Origin: Fibrobacter sp. UWB10 | Lineage (GTDB): Bacteria > Fibrobacterota > Fibrobacteria > Fibrobacterales > Fibrobacteraceae | Reading direction: 5' to 3' | Length of the DNA: 64,000 bases | NCBI RefSeq assembly: GCF_900182935.1 | Contig: NZ_FXUE01000002.1 | Location: 930,001 to 994,000 of the forward strand | Shown: piece after piece, positions 17,485-25,737 of the stretch | How positions within the stretch are numbered: position 1 is the first letter of the stretch | How the letters are laid out: the number at the start of each line of letters is the position of its first letter | Made by a program: the position numbers and the translations under genes | The notes under the pieces: model-generated | Databases searched by the model: none | Told to the model about the DNA's origin: nothing | The model's input: only the letters and a program-made list of their open reading frames with translations

Positions 17485-18065
17485 TTTTCCTCTTTTGCCG
17501 CTTCGGTTTTAGCTTCTTTATCGTTCTTAATTTCTTGATGGATCTTTTTCAAAATTATCGGGGAAAGAATCACAACGGCGACACCGACCGTGACAAAGGA
17601 ATCGGCGACATTGAAAGTCGGGAAACGCGTCATGATAAAGTCGGGGAAATCGCAATCGATAAAGTCTACGACCATGGATAGACGCATACGGTCAATAAAG
17701 TTACCCACGGCACCACCGAGAATCATCACCACGCCCAAACGGCTCATCCAATCGCGCTTGTCGATGGACTTGTAGAACCACAAAAGCACAATGGTGGCGA
17801 CAATCGAAATCAGCAAAAAAAACAGCCAAGGCGGCAAAAAGGGCATCAAGTCTTGCGGACGGCTACTGAAAGCAGCACCCTTGTTGAACACTAACTGAAA
17901 ACGAACCAATTCGCCGATGACATTGATTGTTTCGTGATTCGGAGCACCCGTTTCGTTCGTGAATCGCACAAGCGCCCAGAGCTTTGTCAGCTGATCGGCA
18001 ACAATGCTAAAAAGAATCACTCCCAAATGAAACGGCCACTTGTTTATAAAATCAGTTTTCTTCAT
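17481..18065 (-). CDS. lspA: Lipoprotein signal peptidase II
   Basis: A 194-residue inner-membrane aspartyl protease that cleaves signal peptides of lipidated prolipoproteins. Four transmembrane segments are seen. Catalytic motifs: GGAVGNFIDRM plus VVDFIDCDF for the first Asp region and FNVADSFVTVG for the second. The many Ser-linker lipoproteins in this window are its expected substrates. The C-terminus carries a charged tail of about 25 residues. Its lspA-rluD gene order is common in bacteria. Confidence 0.94.
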   Translation of the reverse strand: MKKTDFINKWPFHLGVILFSIVADQLTKLWALVRFTNETGAPNHETINVIGELVRFQLVFNKGAAFSSRPQDLMPFLPPWLFFLLISIVATIVLLWFYKSIDKRDWMSRLGVVMILGGAVGNFIDRMRLSMVVDFIDCDFPDFIMTRFPTFNVADSFVTVGVAVVILSPIILKKIHQEIKNDKEAKTEAAKEEK

Positions 18066-18092
18066 ATACTCTTAGTTTGATTTTCTCAATTC

Positions 18093-19196
18093 TTATTTTC
18101 TTAATTGAGCGTAGGACTTTTCAATCCAACGATCAGAATAGAAATGCAATGTAGTCGACTTGATAATCCGCTTGACGGTATCGCGAGTAATCTTCACCTT
18201 CTTATCAGAGGCAAAGAGGCTTGAGCCATCACCAATCAGCTTCATATTCTCGGCAGCCATAAAGAGCGGCCACAAGCAGAACAGCCTGGTACGCATCTTC
18301 ACGTTCGGAATGAGCTTGGTATAGGCAATTGCATCGTCCAAGTGTCCCCAAGCCTTTAGCACAAGCTCACCCATTACCGCGGCACGGCGCTTGTCAAAGT
18401 CAGCCTTTGCCGTCGGGTCGCTCGGGACATCGAACATTTCATACGAATGTGCAAAGCCATGCCTGCGGCAGATTTCTTCGGGCACAAAGCAAACCCTGCG
18501 GGCAGAATCTTCGACGCAGTCCTTCACGATATTTGCCACCTGAAGCGCAAGCCCAAAGCTCACGTCGAGTTTTTGCATTTCAGCCTTGCGGGCATCGTTA
18601 ATCAGGCACGTGTCAGCGGCAAAAAGATTCGTCAAAAGCTTGCCGACAATGCCTGCCACGTAATAGCAGTATTCATCAAGGTCAGCGACACTTTCGAGCG
18701 TAAACCAGCCTGAACTGAGGGCGGCCTCTTGCCTGAGCGCAAACTTCGCCATGCCCTGGCACATTTCAATCGTCACTGCACGCACAGGAGCCGCATACGT
18801 TTCAGGCATTTCGCGCAACAAGGGCACCACCACATGCGTATGCAGGCAAAGGTTCATGTACGGGTGTTCAGACTTACGCCAACTTTCAGGGAGCGAACGT
18901 TCAAATTCGGCAACCAGTTCGTCGGAGAGTTCGGCGGTCTTGAAAATTTTGGCAAACTTGCCCAGAATGACTTCTTTTTCAGAAGCCTTCATGTCGGGAT
19001 CGTCTTCGACGGTATCCGCGATACGCAAGTACAAGTAAGCAAGCAGAATGCTCTTGTGGAGCTTTCCTTTTAGAACGTTGATGTTGAGCGCGAAGGTTCT
19101 AGAAACCTGCAGCAGGATTTCTTCGGCATACTTCCATGCCGCACGACCGTCCAAGACGTTTTCGCCTACTCCTATCGAATCTAGAATATTTGACAT
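18093..19196 (-). CDS. Squalene/phytoene synthase-family enzyme
   Basis: A 367-residue head-to-head prenyl synthase. The first aspartate-rich motif is DTVEDD (residues 61-66) after LAYLYLRIA; the second is KDCVED (225-230). SRTFALNI near residue 32 and YCYYVAGIVGKLLTNLF near 176 are typical of farnesyl-diphosphate farnesyltransferases and closer in wording to eukaryote-type squalene synthases than to short bacterial HpnD forms. It would condense two farnesyl or geranylgeranyl diphosphates with release of diphosphate. No desaturase or cyclase is nearby, so the final product is unknown. AGGACGAGG upstream may serve as a ribosome-binding site. Confidence 0.85.
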   Translation of the reverse strand: MSNILDSIGVGENVLDGRAAWKYAEEILLQVSRTFALNINVLKGKLHKSILLAYLYLRIADTVEDDPDMKASEKEVILGKFAKIFKTAELSDELVAEFERSLPESWRKSEHPYMNLCLHTHVVVPLLREMPETYAAPVRAVTIEMCQGMAKFALRQEAALSSGWFTLESVADLDEYCYYVAGIVGKLLTNLFAADTCLINDARKAEMQKLDVSFGLALQVANIVKDCVEDSARRVCFVPEEICRRHGFAHSYEMFDVPSDPTAKADFDKRRAAVMGELVLKAWGHLDDAIAYTKLIPNVKMRTRLFCLWPLFMAAENMKLIGDGSSLFASDKKVKITRDTVKRIIKSTTLHFYSDRWIEKSYAQLRK

Positions 19197-19214
19197 CTCT
19201 GTTCGTTCCTCGTC

Positions 19215-19802
19215 CTAAATCATCGTTTGTGCAAGCACGTCAGGCGGAATTTTCTTGGTCTTTGCCATGGCGTTTATATACTTCCACAGACGACCATGAG
19301 CTTCGGCATTCTTGAGCTTCTTGGTAAAGCTCCAAACCGTATGGTTCTGAACGTCCGTTTCGCTCCTGAAGATTCCCTTGACTTCGCTTTCGTAACGTAC
19401 CCTACGGTATTCGTAGAAATACGCGGACTGGTAAAGTCGCGCAGCCTTTCTCTTGGCGGAATGGCAGAAAAAGACCCCGACCACCAAGAAAAACGGCGAC
19501 ACGGCAAAACCGTAGTACCAAGAAAAATCTAACCATTTTTGAATGGCCCAAATAGCGGGCACGGCCGAGAAAAGCGCCATAAGCAGCGTAAAGAGGATAT
19601 CGAGCGGCAGCCAATAGCCTCTCCACTTGGGCATAATGGCCCATTTTACGCCCTTATTAACCAATTTTCTGAGATATCTGGGGTACGAAACTCGGAAAAA
19701 CCAAAAATAGAGCCCGATCCAGGATAAAACAGGGGTCCAGAACCAATAATCCAGCGTATTATACGCCTGAGAAATTAAAGTTTCAATATCAAACATCTGC
19801 AT
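19215..19802 (-). CDS. Membrane protein of unknown function
   Basis: A 195-residue protein from ATG 19802. Hydrophobic segments near residues 15-35, 65-85 and 95-120 (for example PVLSWIGLYFWFF, DILFTLLMALFSAVPAIWAI and GFAVSPFFLVVGVFFC) are followed by a basic, helical C-terminal half. An open frame continues upstream to 19922 but that stretch is AT-rich and lacks a ribosome-binding site; ATG 19796 is an alternative. Only 18 bases separate it from the squalene synthase-family gene downstream, so they may be co-transcribed. No family recognised. Confidence 0.6.
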   Translation of the reverse strand: MQMFDIETLISQAYNTLDYWFWTPVLSWIGLYFWFFRVSYPRYLRKLVNKGVKWAIMPKWRGYWLPLDILFTLLMALFSAVPAIWAIQKWLDFSWYYGFAVSPFFLVVGVFFCHSAKRKAARLYQSAYFYEYRRVRYESEVKGIFRSETDVQNHTVWSFTKKLKNAEAHGRLWKYINAMAKTKKIPPDVLAQTMI

Positions 19803-19999
19803 AGCGGCGTAAATGTAGAAAAATAGCGCCTCTTTCGAGTAATTTAAGATAAAAACAAGATTCTTTAAGGAACCCAACGCAAAACAAATTAATTTGTATA
19901 CAATTTGTAAAATATTGCACATATCTTGTTAATAATCAACGACTTAGGGTGGCAGTCCAATCTGGTAAAGCAAATTTTTCTTGTTTAATGCATCAAAAC

Positions 20000-20008
20000 T
20001 TATCAACA
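20000..20008 (+). promoter_or_regulatory. DnaA-box-like site TTATCAACA
   Basis: It differs by one base from the consensus TTATCCACA and lies 77 bases upstream of the dnaA start. It may serve dnaA autoregulation or be part of a replication origin. Confidence 0.4.
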
Positions 20009-20042
20009 CCATAGCGCATTTTTCTAGATTATATGGCCTACC

Positions 20043-20051
20043 TGTTGATAG
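20043..20051 (-). promoter_or_regulatory. DnaA-box-like site CTATCAACA
   Basis: In inverted orientation relative to the box at 20000; it shares TATCAACA with it. Confidence 0.35.
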
Positions 20052-20084
20052 ATTTTTGTTCGCCCTTTAGTGGAAGAGGAAGAA

Positions 20085-21410
20085 ATGCAAGCTGAATGGG
20101 AAAGATGTTTGAACTACCTCCGTGGGATGCTTTCAGACACGGTTTATAAGACTTATTTTGCGCAGACCAAGCTCACAAGCCTTACCACCGGTCATGCCGT
20201 CGTGACCGTTCCGCCCGGACTGGATACCGCCGTCTATTCTGCTTACAAGGAACTCATCCGCCTCGCCTGGCGCGAAGTCACGCACGACGAATCTGCAATT
20301 GAATTTGAATTCCAGCAACAAGAAGCTGTGACGCAGGCAGCCCCTGCAGGCAACAACAGCTTCCGCGATTTTTTAAAGCCAAGCATTCCGCTTTCAGGCT
20401 CTTTCCGCTTTGAAAACTTTGTGCCGGGCGACAAGGCCCAGCTCGCCTTCAATGCAGCCCTTGCAGTCGCTCGCAACCCCGATGGTACGCAGTACAACCC
20501 GCTCTTTATTTACGGTTCTTCGGGCCTTGGCAAGACTCACCTTTTGCAGGCTATCGGCAACTACATTCTCGAAGAAGATCCGACCAAGCGCGTGTGCTAC
20601 CTGACCTCTGAAGATTTTTCGCAACAGTACATGAAGTGCCTGCGCGAACAGCGCATCACCGAAATGTCAGACTTCTACCGCAACGAAGTCGACATCTTGC
20701 TGATTGACGACATCCAGAACTGGACCGGCAAGTACGAAACCCAGAACGAATTCTTCTTGATTTTTAATGCCCTGCACCAGGCCGGCAAGCAGATTGTGCT
20801 GACCTCTGATGCACCTGCTGCCGAAGTCAAGAACTTGTCTGACCGCTTGGTCAGCCGCTTTGCCTGGGGCCTCACGGTCGACATCCAGCCGCCAGATGTT
20901 GAAACTCGCGAAGCCATTTTGCACAAGAAGGCCGAAGAACGCCACTTAGAAATCAGCGACGACGTTCTGCACTACCTTGCCGAAAACATCGCAAGCAACG
21001 TGCGCTGCCTCGAAAGTGCAATCATTAAGCTCACCTTGCAGTCGAGCTTGATGCACCACGATATCGACATGAGCATCGCCCAGAAGGTGGTCGCCGAAAT
21101 TGCGCCGACGCTTCGTCGCCGCGTAAGCCTCGACGCCGTCCTCCACACCGTTTCGAAGCACTACGAAGTGCCCGAAGCCAAGCTCACCGAATCGGGCCGT
21201 GGCACCAAGGAAATTTCAAAGGCTCGCCAGGTCGCTATGTACCTGATGCGCGAATGCTCCCCAATCAGCTTGCAGAGCATCGGTTCCCGCTTTGGCGGTA
21301 AGGACCACTCCACCGTGGTTCACGCCATCAAGAGCATCAAGAAAGAAATGGAAACCGACCCGAGCTTTGCACGACTCATCGAAAGCCTCAAGAACTCGAT
21401 TCACGATTAA
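20085..21410 (+). CDS. dnaA: Chromosomal replication initiator DnaA
   Basis: A 441-residue DnaA. Domain I occupies about the first 75 residues, a short Gln/Ala-rich domain II follows, and the AAA+ domain III has Walker A YGSSGLGKTHLL (near 143-154) and Walker B DILLIDDIQ. Domain IV carries the DNA-binding signature GRGTKEISKARQVAMYL followed by GGKDHSTVVHAI. ATG 20085 is chosen because a purine-rich GGAAGAGGAAGA stretch precedes it; a GTG at 20070 in the same frame is an alternative. Unusually, dnaN, recF and rpmH are absent from the neighbourhood. Domain calls are firm. Confidence 0.95.
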   Translation: MQAEWERCLNYLRGMLSDTVYKTYFAQTKLTSLTTGHAVVTVPPGLDTAVYSAYKELIRLAWREVTHDESAIEFEFQQQEAVTQAAPAGNNSFRDFLKPSIPLSGSFRFENFVPGDKAQLAFNAALAVARNPDGTQYNPLFIYGSSGLGKTHLLQAIGNYILEEDPTKRVCYLTSEDFSQQYMKCLREQRITEMSDFYRNEVDILLIDDIQNWTGKYETQNEFFLIFNALHQAGKQIVLTSDAPAAEVKNLSDRLVSRFAWGLTVDIQPPDVETREAILHKKAEERHLEISDDVLHYLAENIASNVRCLESAIIKLTLQSSLMHHDIDMSIAQKVVAEIAPTLRRRVSLDAVLHTVSKHYEVPEAKLTESGRGTKEISKARQVAMYLMRECSPISLQSIGSRFGGKDHSTVVHAIKSIKKEMETDPSFARLIESLKNSIHD

Positions 21411-21460
21411 CGGTCTGTAGATTAAACAACCTGTCGAATTTAGTGTAGATTATAAAATGA

Positions 21461-21486
21461 AAAGCACTCTCTAAACGAGAGCGCTT
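21461..21486. terminator. Terminator after dnaA
   Basis: The stem AAAGCaCTCTC / GAGAGcGCTTT has one A-C mismatch and is followed by TTTTTT. Confidence 0.8.
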
Positions 21487-21522
21487 TTTTTATTCTAAGC
21501 TCTAAGTTCTGAGTTCTAAACT

Positions 21523-23334
21523 CTATTTCTTTTTCTTGTTTTTCTTGGCCTTTTTCTCTTGAGCCTGGCGACGCTTCTCAGCTTTTTTAGCTTGACGTTC
21601 TGCCCTCAAAGCAGCCTGTTCGGCCTTCACGGCTTCACGTTCAGCCTTCTTAGCTTCGGCAAGAGCCTTTTCTGCTTCAGCAAGGGCCTTCTGGGCCTCA
21701 ATCTTGGCGGCGAGAGCCTTCTTACCGCGTTCGATAGCCCGAGTAATTTCGTCGTCTGTCTGAGCCGGAGCGGCAGAAGCAGTCGCAGTTGAATCTTTTG
21801 CCTTTGCGGCAGAATCTGCTGCAGCCTTAACCGCTACAGCGGAATCAGCCCTCGCCAAGTCTTCTTCTGCATCTTTCATGGCCTCGGCGGCCTTGGCGCG
21901 TTCCTTTTCCTTAACCGCGATATCGGCATTCAAAGCAAGCTTCTTGACGGCGGCAGAATCCAAATCCGGGCAAATCAAATCCTTGCCACCCTTGGTGCCG
22001 TCGGCACATTCCATAACGCCCTGGAACTCACCCATCTTGTAGGTGCCCCACTGCTTCTTGGTCACGCGATCGCTATAGCAAACCGATTCACCGGGCATCC
22101 ATTCATAGCAAGTATCCTTGACCGTCCAGAATGTCACAACGCCGTTCGGAAGGCCCTTATGGAACACGCCACCGAATTCACCAAAGTCAACGAAGCCTTC
22201 GAGGCTGTTCGCATTAAAGGTCAAAGCCACCGGCTTTTTCTTGAACGGATTGAACACCGTCATACGGCCATGCAAAGCATTACGCTTGTACGGGATTTCG
22301 GCCATTACGAAACCCTTGTCCGAGAACATGCGAGCCGTTCCGTTCACGTAGCCCTGCGTATAGGGAACTTCCAAGAACTGGAAGTAGTAAGACTTGTCGC
22401 CCACATTGCCATAGACCTTCTGGTCAAGAACACTCGAACGATAGAAAGTCGAAATACCTTCGCGCATACCCATTTTGTAATTGGACTTCCAAAGAATTCC
22501 ACCCCATTCAGGGCCCTGCTTTTTCGGGTAAGTCGGATCGTTCATGTAGCCGATTTCTTCGCCGTAGATAAGGCCGTTTGCATCGATATGGCGCACGTTT
22601 TCAACATAGCCGTTATTCGCAAAGCCAGTCAAAATACCACGGTCAAGGCAACGCACATCACTGTAGTCAGTAAAGCGACCCGCTGCAGGCGGAATCAACT
22701 TACGAGGCATGCCAGAAAGGTGGAACAAGAACGGGTTGCGGTTATCGGAATCAAAAGAGGCGTCGGGCCTGTTATGCACGTTAATGAAGCAGTTGATCGA
22801 ATCTGCGGCAGCCCTGTGCGATTCATAGTATTCACCGAACGGAGTCTTCGTATTGTCTTCGAACGTGAGAGCAATTGCACCTTCAAGCGGAGCTCCCTTC
22901 GCATAATCCGAAAGCATGGGCACGGACTGCTTGATGTGGTCCACGCACTGTTCAAAGAAGAATTCTTCGGTACAGCTCATACCCTTGGGGCAGGTCAAGA
23001 TACGCGGCTTAGGAATGTCCCAGACTTTGACAATCTTCTTGCCTTCGTCATTTGCTCGCCAACCAAAGCCACCCTTTTCGCGAATCGTATAGCAGCCACA
23101 TACCTTGGCCTCATCGCGAATGGCACCAATGCGGTTACGTTCGCGCGGGACAATATCTGCGGCAGACTCCACCCAGCAGTCCAAGTATTCAAAATGGTTA
23201 ACATCATACATGCCAGGCATGTTAGCCGCATCGGCAGAATCGATTGCGGCAAGAGCATCTTCAAAATCATCAGCAAAAGCCATAGACACAGTCAAGGCCA
23301 GTACCGAGGCAATCTTCAAAGAAATCGATTTCAT
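21523..23334 (-). CDS. Secreted protein with MORN-like repeats and Lys/Ala coiled tail
   Basis: A 603-residue protein with signal peptide (KIASVLALTVSMAFA). Residues 30-250 hold several cysteines and WxxN-type loops. Residues 250-440 contain MORN/YwqK-like repeats (GILTGFANNGYVENVRHIDA, KMGMREGISTFYRSS, YVNGTARMFSDKGF, ALHGRMTVFNPF). The last 150 residues are a long, low-complexity helix of Ala, Lys, Glu and Arg ending in a lysine run. Function unknown; localisation to the periplasm or outer face is inferred. The promoter box TAGATTTG lies at 23342-23349, 7 bases before the start. Confidence 0.7.
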   Translation of the reverse strand: MKSISLKIASVLALTVSMAFADDFEDALAAIDSADAANMPGMYDVNHFEYLDCWVESAADIVPRERNRIGAIRDEAKVCGCYTIREKGGFGWRANDEGKKIVKVWDIPKPRILTCPKGMSCTEEFFFEQCVDHIKQSVPMLSDYAKGAPLEGAIALTFEDNTKTPFGEYYESHRAAADSINCFINVHNRPDASFDSDNRNPFLFHLSGMPRKLIPPAAGRFTDYSDVRCLDRGILTGFANNGYVENVRHIDANGLIYGEEIGYMNDPTYPKKQGPEWGGILWKSNYKMGMREGISTFYRSSVLDQKVYGNVGDKSYYFQFLEVPYTQGYVNGTARMFSDKGFVMAEIPYKRNALHGRMTVFNPFKKKPVALTFNANSLEGFVDFGEFGGVFHKGLPNGVVTFWTVKDTCYEWMPGESVCYSDRVTKKQWGTYKMGEFQGVMECADGTKGGKDLICPDLDSAAVKKLALNADIAVKEKERAKAAEAMKDAEEDLARADSAVAVKAAADSAAKAKDSTATASAAPAQTDDEITRAIERGKKALAAKIEAQKALAEAEKALAEAKKAEREAVKAEQAALRAERQAKKAEKRRQAQEKKAKKNKKKK

Positions 23335-23341
23335 ACAAAGG

Positions 23342-23349
23342 CAAATCTA
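23342..23349 (-). promoter_or_regulatory. TAGATTTG promoter box (TAnnTTTG type)
   Basis: It fits the Bacteroidota-type -7 consensus and lies 7 bases from the start of the MORN-like gene. Confidence 0.4.
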
Positions 23350-23528
23350 TATATATACGGCCAATTTGTCTTGTAAATTTCATTTACAAACCCATTTTCG
23401 CCCCCCTTGCTCATTTTTACAGATTTTGGTATCTTTACAGCACCCCATCGACGACCCGGAAAAACATTCCGACAGCCGCCAGACGAGAACGGATAAACCT
23501 CCGGCTTAAAAGGCAAACAGGCATAACG

Positions 23529-24227
23529 ATGGATATTAAGATTCTACAGCAGCCCGACGACGTTACTTGCGGGCCGACCAGCCTACAGGCGGTGTACAAC
23601 CACCTTGGCTACAAGATTTCTCTAAAGCAACTTATTTCTGAAATTGAATTTTTGGAAGACGGCGGCACCCTCGGCGTGTTCTTAGGAATCGACGCCCTAA
23701 AGCGTGGATTCAAGGCGACTATTCATTCGTACAACCTGACGCTTTTGGACCCCACTTGGAGCGAGCTCAGTATGCCGGAACTGAAGGCAAAACTGGAACT
23801 TTTGCACAAAGCAAAACACGCTCCCAAGCTCCGTAAGGCAATCGAAGCCTACATCCGCTTTATCGATTTGGGCGGGACCGTGGCTTTCTCCGACCTCCGC
23901 GCCGCCATGTTTGAAAAATATTTCAAGAAAGGCGTGCCCGTTCTGTGCGGACTTTCGGCTACCTACCTGTACCGCAGCATGCGCGAATTCACCGGAGCTG
24001 ATGACAAGTCCGTCTTTGACGACATCCACGGCGAACCCATGGGGCACTTTGTTGTGGTGTACGGTATAGACGACAAGAATCAATTCATGGTGGCCGACCC
24101 CGACGGCACCAACCCCCTCCACAAGACCCCTTATTACAAGGTGGATAAGTTCCGACTTCTCCACAGCATTTTGCTTGGCGTCATGACGTACGACGGCAAC
24201 GTGCTTGTTATAGAGAATAAGAAATAG
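23529..24227 (+). CDS. Papain/C39-like cysteine peptidase
   Basis: A 232-residue cytoplasmic protein with no signal peptide. The catalytic set fits the C39/papain-like fold: Cys14 in DDVTCGPTSLQ, His173 in GHFVVVYGID and Asp190 in MVADPDG. In ABC exporters this fold cleaves double-glycine leaders, but here it stands alone. It is the first gene of a tight four-gene operon with two ATP-dependent amide-bond ligases and an amidohydrolase, so a role in maturing, trimming or transferring a small peptide is likely; this is inference. The gap to the next gene is 4 bases. Confidence 0.82.
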   Translation: MDIKILQQPDDVTCGPTSLQAVYNHLGYKISLKQLISEIEFLEDGGTLGVFLGIDALKRGFKATIHSYNLTLLDPTWSELSMPELKAKLELLHKAKHAPKLRKAIEAYIRFIDLGGTVAFSDLRAAMFEKYFKKGVPVLCGLSATYLYRSMREFTGADDKSVFDDIHGEPMGHFVVVYGIDDKNQFMVADPDGTNPLHKTPYYKVDKFRLLHSILLGVMTYDGNVLVIENKK

Positions 24228-24231
24228 GATC

Positions 24232-25737
24232 ATGAAAAAATTAATCGTTGTAAACAATCCCAAGCACTGGAAGTTACACGTTCCGGGCATCGATATCATT
24301 TCGGCACAGGACTACCTGATTTCGAGCAAATACACTAACGAACGCAACCTGCGCGTATTCAACCTTTGCCGCGATTACAACTACCAGAGCAAAGGCTACT
24401 ACGTATCGCTCTTGGCTGAAGCCCGCGGACACAAGGTGATTCCGGGCGTCAAGAACATGCGGGACTTCAAGGCTCCGGCAGTCATCAAGCATATTTCCGA
24501 CGAAATTGACAACCTGATTCAAAAGAGTCTGCACAAGCTCACCGGCACCGAATTCGTACTTTCAATTTACTTCGGTCAAAACGTGAGCCCGCAATACTTG
24601 GAGCTTTCGCAGGAACTTTACCGCTTGTTCCAAGCCCCGCTACTGCGTGCGAAATTCGTATTCAAGCAGAAGTGGTTTATCCAAAGCATTCGCCCGATTT
24701 GCGTGGATGAAATTCCCGAATCTCACATGGAATTCGTCGATAAGTTTGCGCAGGAATACTTCGAAAAGACGCGCTATGCATCGAGCAAGGAAGAAGATTA
24801 CCTGTACGACTTAGGCATTCTCACGAACCCCGACGAAGTGGAGCCGCCGAGCAATGCGCAGGCTATTCAGAACTTTATCAAGGCCGCCGAAGAAACGGGT
24901 TTCCGCGTGGAAATGATTACCAAGAAGGATTACCCGCGCGTAGGCGAATTTGACGCCATCTTTATCCGCGAAACCACGAACGTAAACCACTACACTTACA
25001 GTTTCGCGCGCCGTGCGCAGTCGCAAGGCATTGCGGTGATTGACGACCCGGACAGCATTCTGCGTTGCTCCAATAAGGTGTACCTGCAGGAACTGATGCA
25101 GGCCGCCAAGATTCATTCGCCGAAGACCATTATCGCCCACGCCGAAAACCGCCACACGCTCGCGAAGGAAATCGGATTCCCCATGGTGATCAAGTCGCCG
25201 GATTCGAGTTTCTCCATGGGCGTAAAAAAGGCAACCAACAAAGAAGAACTTGAACAGATTCTCGACGAAATGTTCCAGCACAGCGACTTGCTGATTGCAC
25301 AGGAATTTACGCCGACGGAATTCGACTGGCGCGTGGGCGTGCTCGACGGCAAGCCGCTCTACGCCTGCAAATATCACATGGCCAAAGGCCACTGGCAGAT
25401 TTACAACTGGGAAAGCAACGACAAGCAAAGCGAAGAATTTTCGGGCAAGTGCGAAAGCGTGCCGATTGAAATGGTTCCGCACGGAATCGTGAAAACAGCT
25501 CTCCGCATTTGCAGCTTAATCGGTAACGGACTTTACGGTGTGGATTTGAAGGAATGGCACGGCCACCCGATTGTCATCGAAGTGAACGACAACCCGAGTA
25601 TTGACGCGGGCATTGAAGATGGCGTGGGCAAGAGCAAAGTATACCTCGCCATCATGAGATCGCTGCGCCACCGCATCGAAGACCGCATGAACGCCGCACA
25701 ACATAAATTGCAACAGCACGAAAGGGAATGGTTCTAA
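24232..25737 (+). CDS. RimK-type ATP-grasp ligase with RLAN domain
   Basis: A 501-residue protein. Residues 1-150 are the RimK-like ATP-grasp N-terminal (RLAN) domain, recognised from VVNNPKHWKLHVPGIDIISA and RVFNLCRDYNYQSKGYYVSL. The C-terminal half is the ATP-grasp fold: IDDPDSILRCSNKVYL, the nucleotide-binding FPMVIKSPDSSFSMGVKKA, LIAQEFTPTEFDWRVGVLDG and the metal site IEVNDNPSIDAGIEDG. RimK relatives add amino acids (often Glu) to a carboxylate with ATP. Substrate here is unknown. The stop overlaps the next start in TAATG. Confidence 0.9.
   Translation: MKKLIVVNNPKHWKLHVPGIDIISAQDYLISSKYTNERNLRVFNLCRDYNYQSKGYYVSLLAEARGHKVIPGVKNMRDFKAPAVIKHISDEIDNLIQKSLHKLTGTEFVLSIYFGQNVSPQYLELSQELYRLFQAPLLRAKFVFKQKWFIQSIRPICVDEIPESHMEFVDKFAQEYFEKTRYASSKEEDYLYDLGILTNPDEVEPPSNAQAIQNFIKAAEETGFRVEMITKKDYPRVGEFDAIFIRETTNVNHYTYSFARRAQSQGIAVIDDPDSILRCSNKVYLQELMQAAKIHSPKTIIAHAENRHTLAKEIGFPMVIKSPDSSFSMGVKKATNKEELEQILDEMFQHSDLLIAQEFTPTEFDWRVGVLDGKPLYACKYHMAKGHWQIYNWESNDKQSEEFSGKCESVPIEMVPHGIVKTALRICSLIGNGLYGVDLKEWHGHPIVIEVNDNPSIDAGIEDGVGKSKVYLAIMRSLRHRIEDRMNAAQHKLQQHEREWF

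Noticed and set aside
22159-23376. 405-codon plus-strand frame opposite the MORN-like gene
   Set aside because: The minus-strand gene has a signal peptide, repeats and a promoter box; the plus frame has none.
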